A DNA stretch of 18,196 nt from Prevotellaceae bacterium UBA1720 (GTDB lineage Bacteria; Bacteroidota; Bacteroidia; Bacteroidales; Bacteroidaceae). Position numbers and translations under genes: made by a program. The DNA lies in contig DCIS01000137.1 of assembly GCA_002317475.1 (NCBI GenBank), forward strand, positions 1-18,196, in the 5' to 3' direction. Below are positions 13,226 through 18,196 of the stretch, one piece after another (positions within the stretch are counted from its first letter, which is position 1; every line of letters starts with the position of its first letter). The notes under the pieces were generated by a model. That model was not told the DNA's origin. It worked only from the letters and a program-made list of their open reading frames with translations, and did not search any database.

Positions 13226-15214
13226 TTACTTATGTAGAATTAATGCGGATTGTGGCGCAACAAGGGCTTTTCCACCACTGACGATGCCAAGGCCCTGGGT
13301 GTTCACTACCCCATCGCGAACAACGGCTGTCCACTCGCCCTGAGGAATAACAACCTGTTTTGCCTGTCGGTTAGCATTGAGGATAACAACGATTTGCTTC
13401 CAGCTATCACCTGCAGCTGTTCCATTGAGGGTGTAGGCAATCAGGCAGTCCTCTGTGGGGAGGAAATGAAGGTTATGACGCACCATCTCAGCATCACCCA
13501 TACGGAAGGCAGGATGCGCCTTACGCAAGGCGATCAGTCCGCTGTAGTAACTGAACACATGTGGATATTTGCGAAGGTTGGACCAGTTGATCTGATTGAT
13601 GGAGTCGGGCGAGTTATAAGAGTTGTGCACACCCTTCTTGTCGCGCATCACCTCTTCGCCAGCCCACAGGAAGGGTACACCCTGAGAGGTCAGCACACAA
13701 GTCTGTGCCAGCATATCCAGACGAGCCAGTTCATCATCCTGGATGCCCGGGATGCTGGTACGCAGACGGTCCACCAGACTCATGTCGTCATGACAACTCA
13801 CGTACGACACATGCTGATAAGGCTGTGCCGTCCAAGGTTCCTTGCTGTAGTTAACCTTAGTCATATCTACATCGGGATGGGCAATACCTCCCACAAGACC
13901 GAACTTGATGCTCTCCTCATTACCCTTCAAAGCATTGAGGAAGGCCGGCTGATGATCGTCGGAGAATGGACCACGAATAGCATCACGCATGTCATCAGCA
14001 AAAGCACCAATGCCAGGCAACTGATGGGTATAGGCCTTCATGGCACATTGCTCATTGGGGATGGCAGGTGCACCAGCAGCCCAACCCTCGCCATAGATAG
14101 TGATGGTGGGGTCAATCTTATCCATCTCGGCACGGATGAGACGCATCGTCTCCTGATCATGGATACCCATGAGGTCGAAACGGAAACCATCGATATGATA
14201 TTCCTCTACCCAATAACGCACGCTCTCCAGCATGAACTGGCGCATCAAGGGTTTCTCAGAGGCTGTCTCGTTGCCACAACCAGATGCATCTGAATAAGAC
14301 CCCCTACCCCCCTTTAGGGGGGACTGATTACTATTGACATCAGTAGATTTCCTTACTTTTGCTCCCCCTATAGGGGGTTGGGGGGTCCGCCTATAATAAT
14401 AATCGGGATAGGTCAGCTGGAAATTGCTGTTCGCAATGTTCATGGTGTGATTATAGACCACGTCCAGAATGACACGGATGCCGGCTTTGTGCAATGCCTG
14501 AACCATCTGTTTGAACTCACGTATGCGAACCTCGGGAGTGGCAGCATCAGTGGAATAACTACCTTCGGGCACATTATAGTTCAAGGGGTCGTAGCCCCAG
14601 TTGTACTGAGGGAGTTCGGGCTTCGACTCATCCACCGTGGCATAGTCATACGAGGGAAGAATCTGCACAGCATTGATACCCAACGTCTTGAGGTACTGCA
14701 GATTGTGTGGCTCTGTCAGTGCCAGGAACTTACCCTTGTAGCGACTCTTGCTACTGGGATGGATGGAGAAGTCGCGATGATGCATCTCATAAACCACGAG
14801 GTCTGAGGGTGTCTTGATGGCGGGGCGTACATCCTGGTTCCATCCCTCAGGATCAGTTTCCGAAAGGTTTACCACCGCTGCACGCTTGCCATTGACGCCT
14901 ACAGCCTTGGCAAAGGTACCTGGGCACTCGCCCTGACCGATGTCGAAAGTGTAGAATTTGCCTTTTAGGTCACCAGTGACTGTTCCCTGCCAACGATCCT
15001 TGCCCACCCTCTTCAACTGCAGTGTCTGCGAGGGTTGCTGACTATCGGCGCGGTCATAGACACGTACCCGTACAGCCTTGGCTTTGCTGGGTGCATTGAG
15101 CGTGAACACACTCTTCTCCTGACTGTACTGCAACTCATTGAACTGTGTCTGCGCCATGGCTACACCGGTGAAAAGTGAGAAGTGAAAAGCAATAAGCAGA
15201 AAGATTTTCTTCAT
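13226..15214 (-). CDS. Secreted type I pullulanase (GH13)
   Basis: A 662-residue debranching enzyme hydrolysing alpha-1,6 links of pullulan and starch-derived dextrins. Signal peptide MKKIFLLIAFHFSLFTGVAM, probable cleavage after AMA before QTQ. A CBM48-like N-domain covers about residues 25-125. The diagnostic YNWGYDP is at 204-210. The GH13 motifs are DVVYNH (251-256), GFRFD with nucleophile D347, YGEGW with acid/base E376, and CHDD with D476. Residues 275-306 (from RTPQPPIGGAKVRK to SPLKGGRG) are foreign: two GC-rich repeat copies in opposite orientation between DYYYR and YSDASGCGNE. All catalytic residues remain. It is third in the operon, 59 nt after the glucanotransferase gene. Confidence 0.93.
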   Translation of the reverse strand: MKKIFLLIAFHFSLFTGVAMAQTQFNELQYSQEKSVFTLNAPSKAKAVRVRVYDRADSQQPSQTLQLKRVGKDRWQGTVTGDLKGKFYTFDIGQGECPGTFAKAVGVNGKRAAVVNLSETDPEGWNQDVRPAIKTPSDLVVYEMHHRDFSIHPSSKSRYKGKFLALTEPHNLQYLKTLGINAVQILPSYDYATVDESKPELPQYNWGYDPLNYNVPEGSYSTDAATPEVRIREFKQMVQALHKAGIRVILDVVYNHTMNIANSNFQLTYPDYYYRRTPQPPIGGAKVRKSTDVNSNQSPLKGGRGSYSDASGCGNETASEKPLMRQFMLESVRYWVEEYHIDGFRFDLMGIHDQETMRLIRAEMDKIDPTITIYGEGWAAGAPAIPNEQCAMKAYTHQLPGIGAFADDMRDAIRGPFSDDHQPAFLNALKGNEESIKFGLVGGIAHPDVDMTKVNYSKEPWTAQPYQHVSYVSCHDDMSLVDRLRTSIPGIQDDELARLDMLAQTCVLTSQGVPFLWAGEEVMRDKKGVHNSYNSPDSINQINWSNLRKYPHVFSYYSGLIALRKAHPAFRMGDAEMVRHNLHFLPTEDCLIAYTLNGTAAGDSWKQIVVILNANRQAKQVVIPQGEWTAVVRDGVVNTQGLGIVSGGKALVAPQSALILHK
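14298..14325 (-). repeat. GC-rich palindromic repeat, copy 2 (in pullulanase)
   Basis: On the coding strand AGTCCCCCCTAAAGGGGGG is followed by TAGGGGGTC. In frame, encodes about SPLKGGRG. It is inverted relative to copy 3, which lies 35 bp away. Confidence 0.75.
14361..14388 (+). repeat. GC-rich palindromic repeat, copy 3 (in pullulanase)
   Basis: GCTCCCCCTATAGGGGG followed by TTGGGGGGTCC, the best-formed copy, with a perfect CCCCCTATAGGGGG palindrome. Read on the reverse strand it encodes RTPQPPIGGA. Confidence 0.8.
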
Positions 15215-15243
15215 ATCTCTTCAATTTACAATACTATATAACA

Positions 15244-15272
15244 TCCCGCCCTTTGGGAGGGCTTGGGTGGGC
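15244..15272 (+). repeat. GC-rich palindromic repeat, copy 4 (intergenic)
   Basis: CCCGCCCTTTGGGAGGGC followed by TTGGGTGGGC fills half of the 59-nt gap between the glucanotransferase stop and the pullulanase start. Its hairpin could act as an RNA stability or attenuation element, because no T-run follows it on the reverse strand. That role is speculative. Confidence 0.65.
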
Positions 15273-15273
15273 T

Positions 15274-17226
15274 TTATCGCCAACTGTTTTTAATCATGTC
15301 CATAATCCTGCTATTGAAATCGTTTGCTGCACGCAGATCCTCGAGGTTGAGGTGCATGCGGTAACGCCAGTAGTGGCGTGGATTGGCAGGAATGTTGATA
15401 CGCTCGGCACCGGCATCCTCCAAACGGAGTGCCTCGGAACAAGCCAACCAGTCCTGTACGGTGATGATGCAAAGGGCAGAAGGACAGTTGAGGTGACGCT
15501 GCACCATGTCAGTGGCTAACCACTCGGGCATAGGATGAGGTGCGGGACCTCCATGACCCAGATACTGGTTGTAGAACTGCTGCGACTCATCCCAATCCTC
15601 GTCCCACCACATACGCATAGTGGCACTGTCGTGACTGGAAATGGTGCAGACACTGCGCCAGGGATTGCGATCCAGAATACCCCACTTCACGCTGCTGTCC
15701 TTGGGCATCGAAACGAGTTCGAGTGAGAGAATCTGCAACTGATTCATCACCCAAGGCACACAATCTGGTACCATGCCAAGGTCCTCAGCACATACCAACA
15801 TATCCGTAGCATCCATAAGCACAGGCAGTTTCTTCATTGCCTCCTCATACCAGAACTGGTTGTTGCGACGATAGAAATAGTCGTTGTAGAGACGGTTGAA
15901 ATTGTCCTTATCGTGCTGCCAAAGGGTCTCGTAGACAGGGTCCATCTGTACGGAAATACGGGGATGGTAGAGGTGAGGATTCTTATGGTCGCGCAGGAAG
16001 AGCACATTGCTGATAAGGGAATAGAGACCATCGCGGATATTGAGCATCTCCTCCTGAGTGACATGGAGAGAATAGACGGCCTTGGTCTCGAACCACTCCT
16101 CTACCTGCTTTTGTGTGGAGAATTCATCCCTCAACTCCCATATATCATCGTGTGAGTGCTTCAGAAACTGACTCTTCACCAGGTCTGATTTGCCGGGGAA
16201 GAAACGGTCTATCACCCAATCGGCGATGAAGGGTCGCGTCATGAACTGCTCGTCGAGCCAAAGGCCATAACCGTGTATTTCATCCATAGACAAACCAAGG
16301 GAGGGCTGGAACTGACCCAAGAGACCGTGTACAGCATGCGTAGGAATCTCCCAGATACGGAAGAAACCCAAAACGTGATCAATGCGGTAAGCGTCAAAAT
16401 ATTTCGCCATGTTCTGGAAACGCTGAATCCACCACTGACAACCGTCTTTCAGCATCTCGTCCCAATTGTAGGTGGGGAAACCCCAGTTCTGACCATTGAC
16501 AGAGAAATTATCGGGTGGAGCACCAGCCGAACCATTCATATTGAAGTAACGAGGCTCCATATCCACATCACAACCATAACGGTTCACACCAATGGGGATA
16601 TCCCCCTTCAACATCACACCCTGCTGCTTGGCATGCTCATGAGCAGCTGTCATTTGCTGGTCAAGGAGATACTGCACATAGCGATAGTAGTTCTCCTCAA
16701 GAATCCAATCAGCTGGACGCTCTGCCCAAGCCTTGTCACGCTTCACACAATAGGCAGCGTAGCCGTCAATCCAATGAGCAGAATCAGCGAGGAACTGCTT
16801 GTATGCCTTGGTACGACACACACTCCTGTACTCCTGTTGATAGAGGAACTGGAGGAAACGGTTCTTAGCATTGTTTACACGCTCGTAGTCAATCTGTGTC
16901 AGGGCGTTCAGTTCGGGCTGCAAGGTATCAAACTCAGCCTGCAAGGCCTCGTCCTTCAAGCGGGGCAACTGGCGAAGATCGATATACTGAGGGTGCAACG
17001 CATAGATACTGATGGCACTATAGGGATAACTGTCCACCCAAGTATGGCTTGAGGTGGTATCGTTGATGGGCAGAATCTGCAGAATCTTCTGATGTGTCTC
17101 GTGACACCAGTCAATCATCTGGCAAAGGTCGCCAAAGTCACCAACACCAAAACTGCCTTTTGAACGCAAAGAGAAAACGGGTACGGCACTACCAGCAATA
17201 CGGGTGCCTTCAGGTAAATGTTTCAT
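15274..17226 (-). CDS. malQ: 4-alpha-glucanotransferase (amylomaltase, GH77)
   Basis: A 650-residue cytoplasmic disproportionating enzyme that transfers alpha-1,4-glucan segments between maltodextrins. The GH77 motifs are complete: nucleophile D283 in YRIDHVLGFFR, acid/base E481 in CAEDLGMVP, and D533 in SSHDSATMRMWW. The opening SAVPVFSLRSKGSFGVGDFG and LPINDTTSSHTWVDSYPYSA resemble the DPE2-like branch common in Bacteroidetes. Many of those proteins carry starch-binding domains in front, giving roughly 900 residues; here the protein begins at the catalytic domain. The start at 17226 is 11 nt after the carrier gene, and no upstream coding for such domains fits in the gap, so the short form looks native. 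It would process oligosaccharides brought in by the carrier. Confidence 0.95.
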   Translation of the reverse strand: MKHLPEGTRIAGSAVPVFSLRSKGSFGVGDFGDLCQMIDWCHETHQKILQILPINDTTSSHTWVDSYPYSAISIYALHPQYIDLRQLPRLKDEALQAEFDTLQPELNALTQIDYERVNNAKNRFLQFLYQQEYRSVCRTKAYKQFLADSAHWIDGYAAYCVKRDKAWAERPADWILEENYYRYVQYLLDQQMTAAHEHAKQQGVMLKGDIPIGVNRYGCDVDMEPRYFNMNGSAGAPPDNFSVNGQNWGFPTYNWDEMLKDGCQWWIQRFQNMAKYFDAYRIDHVLGFFRIWEIPTHAVHGLLGQFQPSLGLSMDEIHGYGLWLDEQFMTRPFIADWVIDRFFPGKSDLVKSQFLKHSHDDIWELRDEFSTQKQVEEWFETKAVYSLHVTQEEMLNIRDGLYSLISNVLFLRDHKNPHLYHPRISVQMDPVYETLWQHDKDNFNRLYNDYFYRRNNQFWYEEAMKKLPVLMDATDMLVCAEDLGMVPDCVPWVMNQLQILSLELVSMPKDSSVKWGILDRNPWRSVCTISSHDSATMRMWWDEDWDESQQFYNQYLGHGGPAPHPMPEWLATDMVQRHLNCPSALCIITVQDWLACSEALRLEDAGAERINIPANPRHYWRYRMHLNLEDLRAANDFNSRIMDMIKNSWR

Positions 17227-17237
17227 AATCAGACCTC

Positions 17238-18196
17238 CTACTTCTTAATAAATACTACAGAAACGGCACCTGCAAGTAGCAATACACCTGCTACGACGAG
17301 CATCATCACCTGCTCACCGCCAAGTGCCTGAAGGATGACTCCACCACAGACGGCAGCGACAATCTGAGGCAGACAAATGGTGCAGTTGAAGAGACCAAGA
17401 TAGGTTCCCATCTTGGGATTACCCTGTAAGGCATTGGTGAAGAAGATGAAGGGGAATGCCAACATGGCTGCCCAAGCACAACCCACCAGGAAGAAGGAAC
17501 CCCAGATGACGTATTGGTCAGTAATGAACATCGCAGAAATGAAGCCCACGCCACCTAAAACCAAACTCAGGGCGTAGGTCAGCTTATCCGATTTCAGCGC
17601 TTTCGAGATGAAGGGAATGCATGCTGCCCATACCACACTGCCTATGGCCTGAATGGCAAAGACCACGCCTACCCAGTTACCTGCAGCCTGATAACCCTCG
17701 CTGTGCACGTCGGTTGTACCCCAGCATTGTGCAGCCAACGAACCATTGGTATAGGTCCACATGTACATGAACGCTGCCCAGCAGAAGAACTGAACGAGTC
17801 CGATAGTGAGGAATACGGGTAATACACGCTGCTTATCCTTGGGGGCATGTGCATTCATTTCTTCCCCTATAGTGGGTTGGGGGGTCCATGCTTCCAACTG
17901 CTCAGGACTGTACTCCTTTACATTGGCTGTGGTGTAGATGACACAGAGGATGAGAATAGCAGCGCCTACATAGAAACTGTAGATAACCGAGTTGGGGATA
18001 ACGCCTTCAGGTGCAACGTTCTGTACACCTAAATAGGTAAAGATGAAGGGGAAGAGATAACCCACCAGCGAACCAGCATTGCAAAGGAAAGACTGGATAC
18101 TGTAGGCTGTAGTCTTCTGCTCTTCATTGACCATATCACCCACCATCATCTTGAAGGGCTGCATGGCAATGTTGATGCTCGTATCAAGAAACATCA
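17238..18196 (-). CDS. MFS/GPH (SLC45-like) sugar transporter, C-terminal part
   Basis: At least 318 residues of a carrier whose N-terminal part lies beyond the window. About eight transmembrane helices are visible. The segment LDTSINIAMQPFKMMVGDMV is the conserved loop of the GPH/SLC45-like sugar carriers found beside malQ in Prevotella and Bacteroides. Uptake of maltose or short maltodextrins is inferred from its position as the first visible gene of the operon. A nine-residue insertion (WTPQPTIGE) sits in the hydrophilic loop between EYSPEQLEA and EMNAHAPKDK. It comes from a GC-rich repeat and should be harmless there. The promoter of the operon is outside the window. Confidence 0.85.
   Translation of the reverse strand, partial: MFLDTSINIAMQPFKMMVGDMVNEEQKTTAYSIQSFLCNAGSLVGYLFPFIFTYLGVQNVAPEGVIPNSVIYSFYVGAAILILCVIYTTANVKEYSPEQLEAWTPQPTIGEEMNAHAPKDKQRVLPVFLTIGLVQFFCWAAFMYMWTYTNGSLAAQCWGTTDVHSEGYQAAGNWVGVVFAIQAIGSVVWAACIPFISKALKSDKLTYALSLVLGGVGFISAMFITDQYVIWGSFFLVGCAWAAMLAFPFIFFTNALQGNPKMGTYLGLFNCTICLPQIVAAVCGGVILQALGGEQVMMLVVAGVLLLAGAVSVVFIKK
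17861..17887 (+). repeat. GC-rich palindromic repeat, copy 5 (in transporter loop)
   Basis: CTTCCCCTATAGTGGGTTGG followed by GGGGTCC is nearly identical to copy 3 (three or four differences). It is exactly 27 nt and in frame, and gives TPQPTIGE compared with TPQPPIGG in the pullulanase. Confidence 0.75.

Noticed and set aside
13250..14293. A 347-codon open frame on the forward strand opposite the pullulanase gene
   Set aside because: It is a shadow of the reverse-strand GH13 gene, with no recognisable domain. The His/Thr/Ile-rich composition is that expected of an antisense frame.
15244..15272. Rho-independent terminator between malQ and the pullulanase gene
   Set aside because: The hairpin lacks a following T-run on the reverse strand and belongs to the dispersed repeat family, so it is recorded as a repeat.
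16273..17052. A 259-codon forward frame opposite malQ
   Set aside because: Antisense to conserved GH77 motifs, with no domain, promoter or plausible start context.
13143..17887. CRISPR-like array made of the GC-rich repeats
   Set aside because: Five copies at irregular distances, in both orientations and mostly inside genes, with no uniform spacers and no cas genes.

Overview
The window looks like a chromosome segment of a gut or rumen Bacteroidales, most likely Prevotella or a close relative. The evidence is protein content (MobV-type relaxase, DUF2975/XRE pair, GPH/SLC45-like sugar carrier, GH77, type I pullulanase, GH53), promoters of the Bacteroidetes type (TTTG, then TAnnTTTG about 20 nt later), poor Shine-Dalgarno sequences and roughly 45-48% GC. 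The genus is an inference. I see no rRNA, tRNA or CRISPR array.

Positions 1-2820 are accessory DNA: a MobV relaxase missing its N-terminal part; an 852-bp unit (copy A) with a four-helix DUF2975 membrane protein and a small XRE regulator; and a 223-bp element bounded by a perfect 21-bp inverted repeat. The element ends 5 bp before the start codon of a GNAT acetyltransferase.

Positions 2824-8490 are mostly forward genes: GNAT, a truncated HAD phosphatase, an unidentified C-terminal fragment, a NUDIX hydrolase, a YgbA_NO protein, a LysR regulator with a BASS-type transporter, a DUF1294 gene broken by a 50-nt hairpin insertion, an RmlD-like reductase, and a Nim/PNPOx-like flavoprotein carrying two in-frame insertions.

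Positions 8500-11230 are gene debris. An apparently intact AbiEi antitoxin, with its own promoter and a strong inverted repeat, is followed by an AbiEii toxin cut after about 75 codons. Then come a membrane-protein fragment on the opposite strand, the C-terminal half of an SDR, a dead YgbA_NO copy, the second 852-bp unit (copy B, about 15 substitutions and no indels) and the last 50 codons of a second GNAT. Both cassette copies keep their promoter, operator-like repeats and terminator hairpin, and 8 of 10 coding differences are silent.

Positions 11269-18196 return to ordered genes: a sugar O-acetyltransferase, converging on a reverse-strand operon that reads MFS sugar carrier (cut by the window end), 4-alpha-glucanotransferase, secreted type I pullulanase and secreted GH53 endo-galactanase. 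Together these fit glucan debranching, import and disproportionation, with a pectic galactan enzyme added. Five copies of a GC-rich palindromic repeat are scattered through this operon, four of them inside reading frames that stay open. With the insertions at 6.9-8.1 kb, they show a genome where short palindromic sequences have entered genes and been tolerated.
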